This document shows, in pieces, positions 49,531 through 59,226 of a DNA stretch of 64,000 bases (positions within the stretch are counted from its first letter, which is position 1; each line of letters opens with the position of its first letter). Where the stretch lies: assembly GCF_022690685.1 (NCBI RefSeq), contig NZ_JALCYY010000022.1:19159-83158 (forward strand), given 5' to 3'. The position numbers and the translations under genes are program-made. The DNA comes from Anaeromyxobacter terrae (GTDB taxonomy: Bacteria; Myxococcota; Myxococcia; Myxococcales; Anaeromyxobacteraceae). The notes under the pieces were generated by a model that saw only the letters and a list, made by a program, of their open reading frames with translations, was not told the origin of the DNA and ran no database searches.

Positions 49531-50805
49531 ATGCCCCTCGTCTTCGACCTCGACGCGCACGGCCGGCTCGTCGCGCACTCCGACGACACCCGCCGCGCCC
49601 TGGCCGACCGCGCCGGCCGGTTCCTGCTCCTCCCCGCCGCGCCGGATCTCCTGGTCGCCCGCCGCACGCCCGCCGCGGGCGGCGCGGCCGTGCAGCCGCG
49701 CTGCGTCCTCGCGGGCGACCTGTCCGGCTTCCCCATCGGCGACTTCGTCGCCTTCATCCACCAGTCGCGCCTCTCGGGCGTCCTCACCGTCGCCTCGAGC
49801 GGCGCGGAGCGCTCGGTCGCGTTCAAGGACGGCGAGGTGCGCGGGGCGCAGTCCACCGCGCCGGGCGAGCGGATCGGCGAGGTGGCGGTCCGGCTCGGGT
49901 ACGCGAGCGAGGCCCAGATCGCGAAGGCGGGCGCCGGCGGCCGCCCGCTCGGGAAGGCCCTCGTCGAGCTCGGGTTCGTGTCGGCGAGCGACCTGTGGAA
50001 GTGCTTCCACGAGCAGGTCACCGAGGTCTTCCACGCCATCCTGCTCACCCCGTCCGGCACGTTCCACCTCGTCGACGAGGACGACCCGGAGCGCCCGGGC
50101 GCGGCGCTGTCCGTGAACACGCAGTCGCTCCTCATGGACGGGATCCGGCGCATCGACGAGATGAGCCTCTTCCGGGCGCGCATCCCGGGGCCCCTGGCGT
50201 TCCTCCGGCGCCGCGAGCCGCGCCGGCCGATCACGCTGAAGACGCTCGAGCAGACGCTCCTCGGGCTCGTGGACGGGCGGCGCACGGTGGGGGAGATCGC
50301 GACCGCGGCGCACGCGAGCGAGTTTGACGCGACGAAGATCCTCTACCACCTCGCCGAGGCCGGATACGTCGAGGCGGTCGCCGAGCCGGCGGCGACGGTC
50401 GCTCCGGCGGCGCGCCTGGAGGCGCTCGCGCAGGGGATGAACGAGCTCCTCCGCGCGACGGTGGCGGCGGTGCCCGCCGCGGGCCGCGCCGCGTTCCTCG
50501 AGTCGGTGCGGGGGTACCTCGCCGACACCGCGGGGCCGTTCGCGCCGCTCTGGGCGCGGCTCGAGCCCTCGGCGGACGGCACGCTCGACGGGGCGGCGCT
50601 GTTCGGCAACCTGGGGGCGCTCCCCGCCGGCGTCGTCGCCGGGCTCGCGCCGGGCGGCGAGCGCACGACGCTCCTCCTCCACGCCCTCCGCGAGCTGCTC
50701 TTCTTCTACCTGTACCTCGCGGGCGAGCGGATCGACCGCGCGACCGACGACGCGCTCGGCGAGACCGTGAAGCGCAAGCTCTGGCAGCTCGAGGAGCTCG
50801 CGTGA
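49531..50805 (+). CDS. DUF4388 domain protein
   Basis: 424 aa. The DUF4388 region (about 65-190) begins GDLSGFPIGDFVAFIHQSRLSGVLTV. Such proteins are very common in myxobacteria as parts of regulatory networks of unknown chemistry. The C-terminal half is helical. It shares a 4-nt overlap with truD. Confidence 0.82.
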   Translation: MPLVFDLDAHGRLVAHSDDTRRALADRAGRFLLLPAAPDLLVARRTPAAGGAAVQPRCVLAGDLSGFPIGDFVAFIHQSRLSGVLTVASSGAERSVAFKDGEVRGAQSTAPGERIGEVAVRLGYASEAQIAKAGAGGRPLGKALVELGFVSASDLWKCFHEQVTEVFHAILLTPSGTFHLVDEDDPERPGAALSVNTQSLLMDGIRRIDEMSLFRARIPGPLAFLRRREPRRPITLKTLEQTLLGLVDGRRTVGEIATAAHASEFDATKILYHLAEAGYVEAVAEPAATVAPAARLEALAQGMNELLRATVAAVPAAGRAAFLESVRGYLADTAGPFAPLWARLEPSADGTLDGAALFGNLGALPAGVVAGLAPGGERTTLLLHALRELLFFYLYLAGERIDRATDDALGETVKRKLWQLEELA

Positions 50806-51851
50806 CCGAGACGCCGCTCGTCACCGCTGAGCTGCCCGGCTCCGGCGGCGCGCTCCGCCGCGCGCCCGAGGACTTTCGCGTGGACGAGGTCCCCGCGTAC
50901 CTTCCGTCCGGCGCCGGGCCGCACCTCTACGTCCGGATCGAGAAGCGCGGCCGCACCACGCGCGACGCGCTCCGCACGCTGGCGCGCGCGCTCGGCGTCC
51001 CGGAGCGGGACGCCGGCTACGCGGGGCTCAAGGACAAGGACGCGATCACGACGCAGTGGCTCTCGTTCCCCGTGCCTCGCGATCCGGATCCCCGTACGCT
51101 CGAGTCGGACGGGCTGCGCGTGCTCGAGGTGTCCCGCCACGCGAACAAGCTCAGGACCGGGCACGTCCGCGCGAACCGCTTCCAGCTCGCCGTCCGCGGC
51201 GGCGACCTCGACCGCGCTCGAGGAGCGGCGACCGCGCTCGCGGCGCGCGGGCTCCCGAACTTCTTCGGCCCGCAGCGGTTCGGGACGGAGGGGCGGAACG
51301 CGGCGGTGGGCCGCGCGATCCTCCTCGGCGACGGCTCGCCCGAGGCGCGCCGCGCCGCGCGCGACCGCTTCCTGCGCCGGCTCTCGATCTCGGCGTACCA
51401 GGCGCTGCTCTTCAACCGCTGGCTCGCGGAGCGCATGGCGGACGGGCTCTTCGCCACCGCCATAGCGGGCGACGTCCTGAAGAAGCTCGACACCGGCGGC
51501 CTCTTCACCTGCGCCGACCCCGCCGTGGATGGCCCGCGCGTCGAGCGCTTCGAGGTGTCGCCCGCCGGGCCGATGTTCGGCCACAAGCTGCGGGCCGCCG
51601 AGGGCGAGGCGCTCCGCCGCGAGGAGCGGCTCCTCGCCGCGGAGGGCATCGCGCTCGCGGACTTCGCGCGCGGCGGGGGCGAGGCGGAGGGGACACGCCG
51701 GGCGGCGCGACTCCGCGTCGAGGTCGCGCTCGCGCCGCTCGACGACGGCTACCTCGCGACCTTCGAGCTGCCGAAGGGCTCGTATGCGACGGTGGTCATG
51801 CGCGAGCTCATGAAGGCCTCCGCGGAGCTGCCGGAGGCGGACGAGGACTGA
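50802..51851 (+). CDS. truD: tRNA pseudouridine(13) synthase
   Basis: 349 aa. Isomerises U13 in tRNA-Glu. TruD family motifs: EDFRVDEVPAYLPSG, the catalytic Asp in AGLKDKDAITTQW, NFFGPQRFG and GMFG-like PMFGHK. The GTG start overlaps the DUF4388 stop (GTGA). Confidence 0.93.
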   Translation: MTETPLVTAELPGSGGALRRAPEDFRVDEVPAYLPSGAGPHLYVRIEKRGRTTRDALRTLARALGVPERDAGYAGLKDKDAITTQWLSFPVPRDPDPRTLESDGLRVLEVSRHANKLRTGHVRANRFQLAVRGGDLDRARGAATALAARGLPNFFGPQRFGTEGRNAAVGRAILLGDGSPEARRAARDRFLRRLSISAYQALLFNRWLAERMADGLFATAIAGDVLKKLDTGGLFTCADPAVDGPRVERFEVSPAGPMFGHKLRAAEGEALRREERLLAAEGIALADFARGGGEAEGTRRAARLRVEVALAPLDDGYLATFELPKGSYATVVMRELMKASAELPEADED

Positions 51852-51904
51852 CGCCGCGCGAGCCCGCGCGAGCGCCGCCGCCCGCGCAGGCCCTCCGGCG
51901 TCCG

Positions 51905-53149
51905 CTACTCCACCGCGACGATCCGGAACTCCGTCCGCCGGTTGCGGGCGCGGCCGGTCACGGTCTTGTTCGAGGCGATCGGCTTTGTCGGACCGTAGCC
52001 GACGGCCTCGAGGCGCTCGGGCGAGATGCCCTTCGAGATGAGGTAGTCGAGCACCGCCTCGGAGCGGCGCTGGCTGAGCTTCATGTTCGCGGCCTCGGTC
52101 CCGACCGCGTCGGTGTGTCCCTCGATCGAGATGCGCATGTTCGAGAAGTCGCGGAGCACCTGGACGACCTGGTTCAGCAGCGGGAACGAGTCGGGCAGCA
52201 CGCGGAACTTCGCGGTCGCGAAGTGCACCTGCTGCTTGATGTCGATCTTCTCGCGCTTCACCTCGACGAGCGTGTACTTCTTCGGGCAGCCGTCGGGCGG
52301 CGGCCCGAACTGCGACGGGCACTTGTCGAGCCGGTCCGCGATCGTGTCGCCGTCGGTGTCGACGTCGGGGCAGCCGCCGTTCTCCTTCGTGCCGGCCTGC
52401 TGCGGGCACTTGTCCTCGGCGTCGGCCAGGCCGTCCGAGTCGGAGTCGGGGCAGCCGGCGAGCACCTTCAGCCCCGCGACGTCGGGGCAGGCGTCGGCCA
52501 GATCCGAGACGCCGTCGCCGTCCCGGTCCTTCACCGGGCAGCCGCGCGTCTCCATCGGGCCGGCCTCGAGCGGGCACGCGTCCGCCTTGTCGACGATGCC
52601 GTCACCGTCGTTGTCGGGGTCCGGGCAGCCGTCCTCGTCCTGGAAGCCGTCGCGGTCCTCCGGGTCGAGCGGGCAGCGATCGATGTCGTCGGGCAGGCCG
52701 TCGGAGTCCGAGTCCTTCGCCACCGGGGGGCAGCCGCCCGTCTCCGCCGGACCGGGGATCTCCGGGCAGCGGTCGTCGACGTCGGGCACTCCGTCCTTGT
52801 CGGTGTCGGTCTTCTCGATCCGGACGACCGGCTTCTCCTCGCGCTTCGCGATGGTGACCTGCGTCGGGCCGCAGCCGCGCGACAGCTCGAGCGCGCGCTT
52901 GACGCTCGCCTCGGAGGCGTCGAGGTGCTCGCGGGCGCGGGCGCCGTGGCCGGTCGCGGTCTCCTTCTCGGCGAACTCCACGTTCGCCTCGGCGAGCGCG
53001 AGATCCCGCGGAGCGCAGCGCATCGCGCCCGAGGCGCGTGCCTTCGCGATGTCGGCGCGGGCGACCTCCGCGTCCGCGCGCAGCTTGCCGCCCGCCGCGC
53101 ACCCGGTCGCGAGCCCCAGGAGGAGCGCCAGCGTCGCCCGGCGGCTCAC
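51905..53149 (-). CDS. OmpA-family protein with thrombospondin type 3 repeats
   Basis: 414 aa, lipobox GCAAGG. The N-terminal helical part (DUF4398-like, about 20-100) precedes seven or so TSP3 calcium repeats (DTDKDGVPDVDDRCP and similar). A C-terminal OmpA peptidoglycan-binding domain follows (ISIEGHTDAVGTEAANMKLSQRRSEAV). It links the outer membrane to the wall. Its start overlaps the stop of the upstream DUF4398 gene (ATGA). Confidence 0.9.
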   Translation of the reverse strand: MSRRATLALLLGLATGCAAGGKLRADAEVARADIAKARASGAMRCAPRDLALAEANVEFAEKETATGHGARAREHLDASEASVKRALELSRGCGPTQVTIAKREEKPVVRIEKTDTDKDGVPDVDDRCPEIPGPAETGGCPPVAKDSDSDGLPDDIDRCPLDPEDRDGFQDEDGCPDPDNDGDGIVDKADACPLEAGPMETRGCPVKDRDGDGVSDLADACPDVAGLKVLAGCPDSDSDGLADAEDKCPQQAGTKENGGCPDVDTDGDTIADRLDKCPSQFGPPPDGCPKKYTLVEVKREKIDIKQQVHFATAKFRVLPDSFPLLNQVVQVLRDFSNMRISIEGHTDAVGTEAANMKLSQRRSEAVLDYLISKGISPERLEAVGYGPTKPIASNKTVTGRARNRRTEFRIVAVE

Positions 53150-53445
53150 AGCGAGGCCTCCGGCTTGTCCGTCGCCGAAGCCGCCTTCGCGCGCGCCTCG
53201 CGCGCGAGGTCGCGCGCCCGCTCCGCGTAGTTCGCCGACGCCTCGTACTCGGCGCGCCCGGCCGCCTCGCGCGCCTTGTGGAGGTAGGCCTCGGCGCCCG
53301 AGTACTCGTACGTCGCGGTCTTCGCGGCACCCGCAGCGCGGGCGGCCTCGAAGGCGACGTCGGCATCGATGAGGGAGGCGGTCGACTGCACCGGACCGCA
53401 GGCGCAGAGGCCTGCGAACGCCAGGACGGCGGGGAGGAGCCGCAC
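53146..53445 (-). CDS. DUF4398 domain lipoprotein
   Basis: 99 aa, lipobox GLCAC. Helical Ala/Glu/Arg-rich body (EAYLHKAREAAGRAEYEASANYAERARDLA). First gene of the pair with the OmpA/TSP3 protein; they probably act together in the envelope. Confidence 0.78.
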   Translation of the reverse strand: MRLLPAVLAFAGLCACGPVQSTASLIDADVAFEAARAAGAAKTATYEYSGAEAYLHKAREAAGRAEYEASANYAERARDLAREARAKAASATDKPEASL

Positions 53446-53595
53446 GGGTGGAACCCCTTTCGCGAAGGCCGAGCGACGCTACCCGCGGGGGGCAGGCGAG
53501 TCAAGGAAGGGTCCCCCGGACCGATGCCCCCCAGACACACAGGCGAGCCCCGCCGGAAGGCGAGGCCCTAGCTTGCGGGGGGGAAGGAGAGAACC

Positions 53596-53862
53596 ATGGG
53601 AATTCTGGCTTGGATCGTGTTCGGGTTCATCATCGGCCTGCTCGCGCGCGCCGTCGTCCCGGGCAAGCAGGGGATGGGGCTCGTGATGACGACGCTGCTC
53701 GGCATCGCCGGCTCGCTCATCGGCGGCATCGTCGCGTCGGCGCTCTCGGGGGGCAACACCACCGGGTTCCAGCCGAGCGGCTTCATCGGAAGCCTCATCG
53801 GCGCCGTCGTTCTGCTGCTCATCGCCGGGTTCGCGACGCGGCCGCGCCGGCGCGTGGCGTAG
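53596..53862 (+). CDS. GlsB/YeaQ/YmgE family membrane protein
   Basis: 88 aa, three hydrophobic segments with the family start GILAWIVFGFIIGLLAR and GIAGSLIGGIVAS. Small stress-linked membrane protein. GGGGGGAAGGAG ribosome site upstream. Confidence 0.9.
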   Translation: MGILAWIVFGFIIGLLARAVVPGKQGMGLVMTTLLGIAGSLIGGIVASALSGGNTTGFQPSGFIGSLIGAVVLLLIAGFATRPRRRVA

Positions 53863-53873
53863 CGGCGCTCGTG

Positions 53874-53909
53874 CGCGGCGCGTCCCCGCGGCGAGGGGGG
53901 CGCGCCGCG
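53874..53909. terminator. Hairpin between convergent genes
   Basis: CGCGGCGCG (53874-53882) and CGCGCCGCG (53901-53909) form a perfect 9-bp stem just past the GlsB-like gene, 8 bp before the beta-helix lipoprotein stop. Confidence 0.55.
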
Positions 53910-53916
53910 GAAGGTT

Positions 53917-55572
53917 TCACTTCGGGTCGGGTGAGCTGCAGTCGAGACCGACGGGGAGCATGCAGTACCAGGGGGTCCCGGTCAGCGACACCGAGCCCCC
54001 GAAGGCTTTGAAGTCCGTCGATGGCGCGGGGAAGATCTGGCCCGAGCTCCACGCGATCCTGCTCGCGTCGGCGAGCGCGTCGATCACGACGAGTCCGCGG
54101 TACGAGACGGTCGATTCCGAGGAGCTCGGATCGTAGCATCCGAATACCGTGGTGTCGGTGCTGGTCGTCCCGCAGGCCGTGGCGCCGAGCGGCCAGGGGC
54201 GGCCGCTCGAGAGCATCACGAGCACCTGATCGCCGCGGTTCGCGTACACCCGGTTCCGTCGGAAGCGGAACGTGGCCTCCGTGACCTCGGGCGGGGGACC
54301 GATGAGGACGATCCCGCCGCACTTCCGGGAGGTGTTCGTCGAGTTCTGGTACGTCGGCGGCCCCCACACAGTAGGTGATGCGCCGAGTCCATTGCCGAAG
54401 ATTGTCGAGTCAACGATGAACAGGCGCGTCGTGTTCGTCGCCGCGATCCCCGTGTCGCCGTTGCGCAGCACCTTCACCGCGTTGAGCTCGAGGGCGACGC
54501 CGTTGGTGGACGACCCGGCCTCGATGCCCATCCCAGCGTTGTCCTCGATGGTCACGCGGTCGAGCTTCAGGACACCCTGCTTCAGGTGAGCGCCCTGGCC
54601 GCTCTGCCGGAGCGCCCCGCGCAGGAAGGCGCTCACGACAGCAGGGTCGCTCGGGTCGACGCGGAGCGCGTCCGATTCCATCCCCGCGATCACCACGTCG
54701 GCGGCGGTCACACCGCAGGTGTCCTTCACGCTCAACCCATGGCCGAGCTTCTTCTGGCCGTCGGCCGCCGACCTCCCCTGCATCGCGACCGACTCCAGGA
54801 CCGCGGACGCGCTCGATCCGTCGCAGGCGAGCTCGAGCGCGTCGCCCGTCGAATCGCCCACGACGTTCTCGATCGCGAAGGCGGCGAGCGTCGCGCCCGC
54901 GTGGAGCCGCACCGCGGCGGTGGCCGTCGCGTCGTCGAGCTGGATCGCGTAGCTCGCTCCCGAGCTGGAGGCGTCCGAGGTGAGGATCACGCCGGAAGGG
55001 ACGTCGAGCGGGAGCGTCTCGCCGGTGGAGCTGCCGAACGCGACCGTCTGCCCCGACGTCCCGCCCTGGGCAATCACTGTGCCTCCGGACTGCGCAGCGA
55101 CGACGATGGCCTCCGTGAGCGAGCGGAAGCGGCACCGAGGCGGCTGCGACGCGCCGGTCGGCGTGGGGCCGCCCGCCGGGACGGAGCCGGGCGCGGCGAC
55201 CGCATAGGTCGTCCCGTCGCTCGCGGGACACTCGCAGCTCGGGGCACCGCTCTTCTCGCACACGAGCCCGCTCTCGCAAGGGATCACCGTCTTCCACTCG
55301 CCGCACACCGGGTCCGCGGTGGCGCTGCACTCCTGGATCTTGGCGCTCGTGCTCGTGCCCGTGCTGTCCGTGTCCTTGCAGCGGCGGTCCTCCGGCGTGC
55401 AGAGCGCGCAGGTCGGCGCGGCCGCGCGCGCGCTGCACCTCCCGTCGAGGCCGCAGCCCTGGCCCGCGGGGCAGTCCTCGCTGGCGAGGCCCAGCCCGCG
55501 GCACGGTGCGCCCTCGACGTCGACCTGGCAGGCCGCGAGCGCGACGAGGACGATCGGCAGGAGGCGGCGCAT
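53917..55572 (-). CDS. Beta-helix lipoprotein with Cys-rich N-terminus
   Basis: 551 aa from ATG 55572. Lipobox LAAC; a Cys-rich part (about 20-115, EGF-like spacing) is followed by parallel beta-helix repeats (VILTSDAS, LKLDRVTIEDNAGMGIE, FIVDSTIFGNG, FRRNRVYANRG). Likely surface-exposed. The ATG shares one base with the stop of the PEGA gene (TGATG). Third gene of the kinase operon. Confidence 0.78.
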   Translation of the reverse strand: MRRLLPIVLVALAACQVDVEGAPCRGLGLASEDCPAGQGCGLDGRCSARAAAPTCALCTPEDRRCKDTDSTGTSTSAKIQECSATADPVCGEWKTVIPCESGLVCEKSGAPSCECPASDGTTYAVAAPGSVPAGGPTPTGASQPPRCRFRSLTEAIVVAAQSGGTVIAQGGTSGQTVAFGSSTGETLPLDVPSGVILTSDASSSGASYAIQLDDATATAAVRLHAGATLAAFAIENVVGDSTGDALELACDGSSASAVLESVAMQGRSAADGQKKLGHGLSVKDTCGVTAADVVIAGMESDALRVDPSDPAVVSAFLRGALRQSGQGAHLKQGVLKLDRVTIEDNAGMGIEAGSSTNGVALELNAVKVLRNGDTGIAATNTTRLFIVDSTIFGNGLGASPTVWGPPTYQNSTNTSRKCGGIVLIGPPPEVTEATFRFRRNRVYANRGDQVLVMLSSGRPWPLGATACGTTSTDTTVFGCYDPSSSESTVSYRGLVVIDALADASRIAWSSGQIFPAPSTDFKAFGGSVSLTGTPWYCMLPVGLDCSSPDPK

Positions 55573-56540
55573 CAGAACTTCTTCTCCACGAAGAACAGGG
55601 TGGCGCTCGCGGCGGCGGCGGTGCCGGCGACGACGAACATCGCGTTCGCGCGGTGCGCGCGCGAGGTCGCGTCGGCTGCGTGGCCGCTCGAGACGGTCCC
55701 GCTCGGCTGGCTCATGCCGTCGATGGCGGACTCCGCCTGGCGCGCGGACCAGCCGAAGTAGCCGCCCGTCGCGGCGGCGGCGACCGCCGTGCCCACCGCG
55801 ATCCAGGTGTAGATCCGGCGCTTCTCCCGCCTCGGCGCCGCCTCGGCGGCGGTCCCGGAGACGAGAGGCGAGGACCGCGGCGCGGCAGCGGCGTCCTTCG
55901 GCCGCGCCGCCAGATCCGGCGCGGGCGTCGCGGTGAGCGCCTGCGCCGCTCCGGCAGGCGGCGCCTCGGTCGCGGCGGACGGCTGCGCGGGCCGGAGCTG
56001 CAGCTCGAGCACCTGCGCCGCCCGGGAGCTCATGGCGATCTCCTGCTCGACCCGCTCGTGCCCGGCGAGCGCGAGCGCCACGTCGTAGCTGCCCGGCGGC
56101 AGCACGATGTGGAAGGGGGTCACGCCGCGGAGGCGGCCGTCGATGCGGACGTCGGCGCCGGGGGGATCGGAGTAGACGAGGAGCGGCTGCGCGCCCGTCG
56201 CGGCGAGCCGCTCCTCGAGCTTCTTCACCGCCGCGCGCACGACGGCGCGATCGTTCGCCTCGGGCGCCTCGCGCAGGTAGTCGTGGTAGCTGCGGATCGC
56301 CGCCGGCCACTCGCCGAGCTTCTCGTGGCACTGCGCGACGTTGTAGTGGATCGCGCCGGCGGGCTTCAGCCGGTACGCCTCCTCGAACTCGGCGATCGCC
56401 TCCCGGTACTGGCGGGCGCGGTACAGCTCGGCGCCCTTGCGGAAGCGCGCCTTCGCATCGGCGACCTCGTCCGCGCGCGAGGACAGCGGCGGGGCGAGCA
56501 CCGCGAGGAGGAGCAGGATGGGGAGGAGGCGGCGGGTCAT
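55572..56540 (-). CDS. TPR and PEGA domain protein
   Basis: 322 aa with a signal peptide. TPR at about 28-110, PEGA domain at about 118-175 (VYSDPPGADVRIDGRLRGVTP, LPPGSYDVALAL), an Ala/Pro-rich linker, then two hydrophobic segments near the C-terminus, ending VEKKF. PEGA domains bind surface-layer or wall sugars. Starts within the 3' end of the kinase gene (ATGA). Confidence 0.82.
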   Translation of the reverse strand: MTRRLLPILLLLAVLAPPLSSRADEVADAKARFRKGAELYRARQYREAIAEFEEAYRLKPAGAIHYNVAQCHEKLGEWPAAIRSYHDYLREAPEANDRAVVRAAVKKLEERLAATGAQPLLVYSDPPGADVRIDGRLRGVTPFHIVLPPGSYDVALALAGHERVEQEIAMSSRAAQVLELQLRPAQPSAATEAPPAGAAQALTATPAPDLAARPKDAAAAPRSSPLVSGTAAEAAPRREKRRIYTWIAVGTAVAAAATGGYFGWSARQAESAIDGMSQPSGTVSSGHAADATSRAHRANAMFVVAGTAAAASATLFFVEKKF

Positions 56541-58075
56541 TGGAAGGGGTCCGGCTTCAGGTCCTTGCCCTCGCCGGCGTAGGGGTCCTTCACGCCGTCG
56601 GGCACCGGGCGCGCGCGCGCTCGGATGCGGGCGGGGGCCGGTGCGGGGTCGGCGCCGCTCCCGGGCGGGAGCTCGGCCGGGCGGAAGGCGAGTGATGCGG
56701 GGACGCGATCGCGGTCGGGGGCGGAGTCAGAGAGCGTCGCGGTCGGGGTCGCGGCCGGGGTCGCGGTCGCGGCCGGGGTCGCGGTCGGGGTCGCGGTCGG
56801 GGTCGCGGTCGGGGTCGGGGTCGGGGTCGCGGTCGGGGTCGGGGTCGCGGCCGGGGTCGCGGTCGCGGTCGGGGTCGCGGTCGGGGCGGAGGTCGCGTAC
56901 TCGAGCCTTCGCCTCCCCTCCCCCCGCAGCCACCACCCTCCCGCCAGCGCGGCGCCCAGCACCGCGACGGCGCCCACCGTCGCGAGCGTCCTCTTGCGGC
57001 GGGGACGCGGCGAGGGTGAGCCGACCTCCGCCTCGGTGAGCGCGAGGGTCTCGCCGTGCGAGCGGCTCGCGCGCGGAGACCGGCGCTGCGCCCGGACCGG
57101 CTCGGGCCGATCGAGCGCGTCGGAGCGCGCCGTGTCGAGGGCGTGCCGGATGCCGCTCGCCCTCGCGATCGCCCCGCGCAGCCGGGCGATCTCCGCGGCG
57201 AACGCGGCCATCGACGCGTGCCGATCGTCCGGCCGCTTCGCGAGCGCGCGCAGGATGAGCGCGTCGACCTCCGGCGGCACGGCCGAGTTCCGCCGGCTCG
57301 GCGGATCCGGCGGCTGCGTCTGCGCCGCGACGAGCGTCGCGATCTCGGTGGGCGCCTCGATGGGGAGCGCCCCGGTGATCATCTCGAACGCGAGCACGCC
57401 CACCGCGTAGACGTCGGCGCGGTGATCCACCACCCCGCCCGTCGCCTGCTCCGGCGCCATGTACTCGGGCGTGCCGATGATCGCGCCGGCGCGCGTCAGC
57501 CGCTCGCACCCGGGCGCCGCCGGCACGTGCGAGATGCCGAAGTCGAGCACCTTCACCTGCTCGTCGCCGCCCGTGCGGCGCACCACGAACACGTTCTCCG
57601 GCTTCACGTCGCGGTGGACCACCCCCCGCGCGTGCGCCGCGCCGAGCGCGCGGCAGATCTGCTCGAGGAGCGCGAGCGCGCGCGCGACGGAGAGCGGCCC
57701 GTCCTCGCGGAGGATCGCGCCGAGGCTGCGGCCGTCGAGCGCCTCCATCACGTAGTAGAGCGCGCCCTCGTCCTCGCCGCCGAAGTCGACCACGTCGACG
57801 ACGTTCTCCTGGCCGATGCGGCTCGCGGCGATGGCCTCGTTGCGGAAGCGCTCGACGAGCTCGGGGTCGCCGGCGAGATCGGCGCGCAGCACCTTCAGCG
57901 CGAAGCGGCGCTGAAGCACCGCGTGCTCGCACAGATAGACCGTCCCCATGCCCCCCTCGCCGAGGCGGGATAGCACGCGATATCGTTTTCCGAGGACGCG
58001 CCCGAGCATCCGTTCCGGCGCCGCTCCGGACGGGTCGCGCTCCCGGGGTCCGTCTAGTGGGCGCGAGGCGGCCAT
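56537..58075 (-). CDS. Transmembrane Ser/Thr protein kinase with TP-repeat stalk
   Basis: 512 aa. PknB-type kinase with the Gly loop GEGGMGTVY, K61, HRD at 154-156 and DFG at 178-180, all intact. A membrane helix at about 364-383 is followed by a stalk of T-P-T-A-T-P repeats (398-447) and a short C-terminal tail. The stalk would span the periplasm toward the wall. The repeat DNA at 56735-56884 may vary in copy number. Operon with the PEGA protein and beta-helix lipoprotein. Confidence 0.9.
   Translation of the reverse strand: MAASRPLDGPRERDPSGAAPERMLGRVLGKRYRVLSRLGEGGMGTVYLCEHAVLQRRFALKVLRADLAGDPELVERFRNEAIAASRIGQENVVDVVDFGGEDEGALYYVMEALDGRSLGAILREDGPLSVARALALLEQICRALGAAHARGVVHRDVKPENVFVVRRTGGDEQVKVLDFGISHVPAAPGCERLTRAGAIIGTPEYMAPEQATGGVVDHRADVYAVGVLAFEMITGALPIEAPTEIATLVAAQTQPPDPPSRRNSAVPPEVDALILRALAKRPDDRHASMAAFAAEIARLRGAIARASGIRHALDTARSDALDRPEPVRAQRRSPRASRSHGETLALTEAEVGSPSPRPRRKRTLATVGAVAVLGAALAGGWWLRGEGRRRLEYATSAPTATPTATATPAATPTPTATPTPTPTATPTATPTATPAATATPAATPTATLSDSAPDRDRVPASLAFRPAELPPGSGADPAPAPARIRARARPVPDGVKDPYAGEGKDLKPDPFQ
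56735..56884. repeat. Hexanucleotide/12-bp repeat tract in the kinase gene
   Basis: About 150 bp of GGTCGC/GGTCGG units (12-bp GGGGTCGCGGTC higher order). Encodes the Thr-Pro stalk; length changes would stay in frame. Confidence 0.8.
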
Positions 58076-58141
58076 GACGCGTTCACGGCTAGGGTATCAT
58101 GGAAGCGACGGGCCGGAAGTTCGGCGCCCTGGGGAGCGGCC

Positions 58142-59074
58142 TTGTCCGAGATCGTCGTGATGAACGGGGTGTGCGCGGGGACGGTCTTCCTGCTCCCCGA
58201 CATCCCGACCGTCCTCGGCCGCTCGCCCGAGTCGCACCTCCAGATCGGCGACCCCTGGATCTCGAGCATGCACGCCATGTTCGAGCGCCGCGGCGACGAG
58301 GTCTGGGTGATCGACCTCGAGAGCCGCAACGGCACCTTCGTCGGCGAGGAGCGCGTCGGCGAGGCGCGGCTCGAGGACGGGGCGATGGTTCGCTTCGGGC
58401 GCACCGAGATCCGCTTCACCGCCCGCTCGAGCTGGACCCCGCCGCCGCGCACGCCGCGCGAGGAGCGCATCCGCCCCGACGCGCAGCGCGACACCATCCG
58501 CTCCGACGGGACGACCTCGGCGCGAGCGCCTGGGGCGCACGCGCCCGTGGCCCGCGAGCCGGAGGCGGACCCCTACGCGCTCGCGCTCCGGCCGGTCGTC
58601 GTGCTCCGGATGTCGCTCCACGCCGTGCGCCTCGCCTCCTCGCCGGACGCCGCGGCGCGGGTCCGGGCGGCCGTCGACGCCGCGGCGCGAGCGGCCCTGG
58701 ACGAGGGGGCGATGGTCGGGCGGCTCGCGTCCGTCGGCGTGCTCGCGCTCTTCGGCGTGACCGGACCGGGCCCGGACGACGCCGCTCGCGCCGTTCACGC
58801 GGCGCGTACCGCGCGCGGCGCGGTCCGACGGCTCGGCGGCGTCGACCTCCGCGCCGCCGTGGACGCGGGACCGCTGCTCGCCGGCAACGCCATGGGGCCG
58901 ACCGGCGCGGACGTCACCGCGCTCGGCGCCGCGGCGGACCGCTGCGAGCGGCTCGCAGCGCTCGCCCTCCCCGGCGAGATCCTGCTCGGCCCGGGCGCCG
59001 CAGGGGCCGCCGGTGAAGGCGTGACGCAGCGCGAGCTCGACGGTGCCCCCGTCGAGGTCCTCCAGGACGGATAG
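58142..59074 (+). CDS. FHA domain protein with cyclase-homology C-terminus
   Basis: 310 aa from TTG 58142 (GGGGAG 6 nt upstream). The FHA domain (about 5-90: GRSPESHLQIGD, SSMHA, SRNGTFVG) binds phosphothreonine. The C-terminal part (about 150-305) resembles class III cyclase domains but the metal aspartates are not evident, so it may be a sensor. Divergent from the Ser/Thr kinase, a likely partner. Confidence 0.78.
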   Translation: MSEIVVMNGVCAGTVFLLPDIPTVLGRSPESHLQIGDPWISSMHAMFERRGDEVWVIDLESRNGTFVGEERVGEARLEDGAMVRFGRTEIRFTARSSWTPPPRTPREERIRPDAQRDTIRSDGTTSARAPGAHAPVAREPEADPYALALRPVVVLRMSLHAVRLASSPDAAARVRAAVDAAARAALDEGAMVGRLASVGVLALFGVTGPGPDDAARAVHAARTARGAVRRLGGVDLRAAVDAGPLLAGNAMGPTGADVTALGAAADRCERLAALALPGEILLGPGAAGAAGEGVTQRELDGAPVEVLQDG

Positions 59075-59197
59075 CCGGGCGCCCGGCCGGCGCTTCCTCG
59101 CCTCCCGCCGCCGTCCCCCGGAATCACGGGCAGCATCGCCGCGCGCGCCCCCGCGCCTGCGGCGCGATCACGCTTAGCCTGCCGTTCTTGCACCCTG

Positions 59198-59210
59198 TGC
59201 CGTTTCGGCA
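59198..59210. promoter_or_regulatory. Palindrome before the sigma54 activator gene
   Basis: TGCCG-TTT-CGGCA, 17 bp before the ATG. Its exact complement recurs at 60663-60675, so it is a probable binding site for the activator itself. Confidence 0.55.
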
Positions 59211-59226
59211 GTAGAACCTCCCTGCC

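Noticed and set aside
59170..59200. Sigma54 promoter directly before the degenerate-receiver activator gene
   Set aside because: TTGCA is present but no GG doublet lies 10 nt upstream of its GC.
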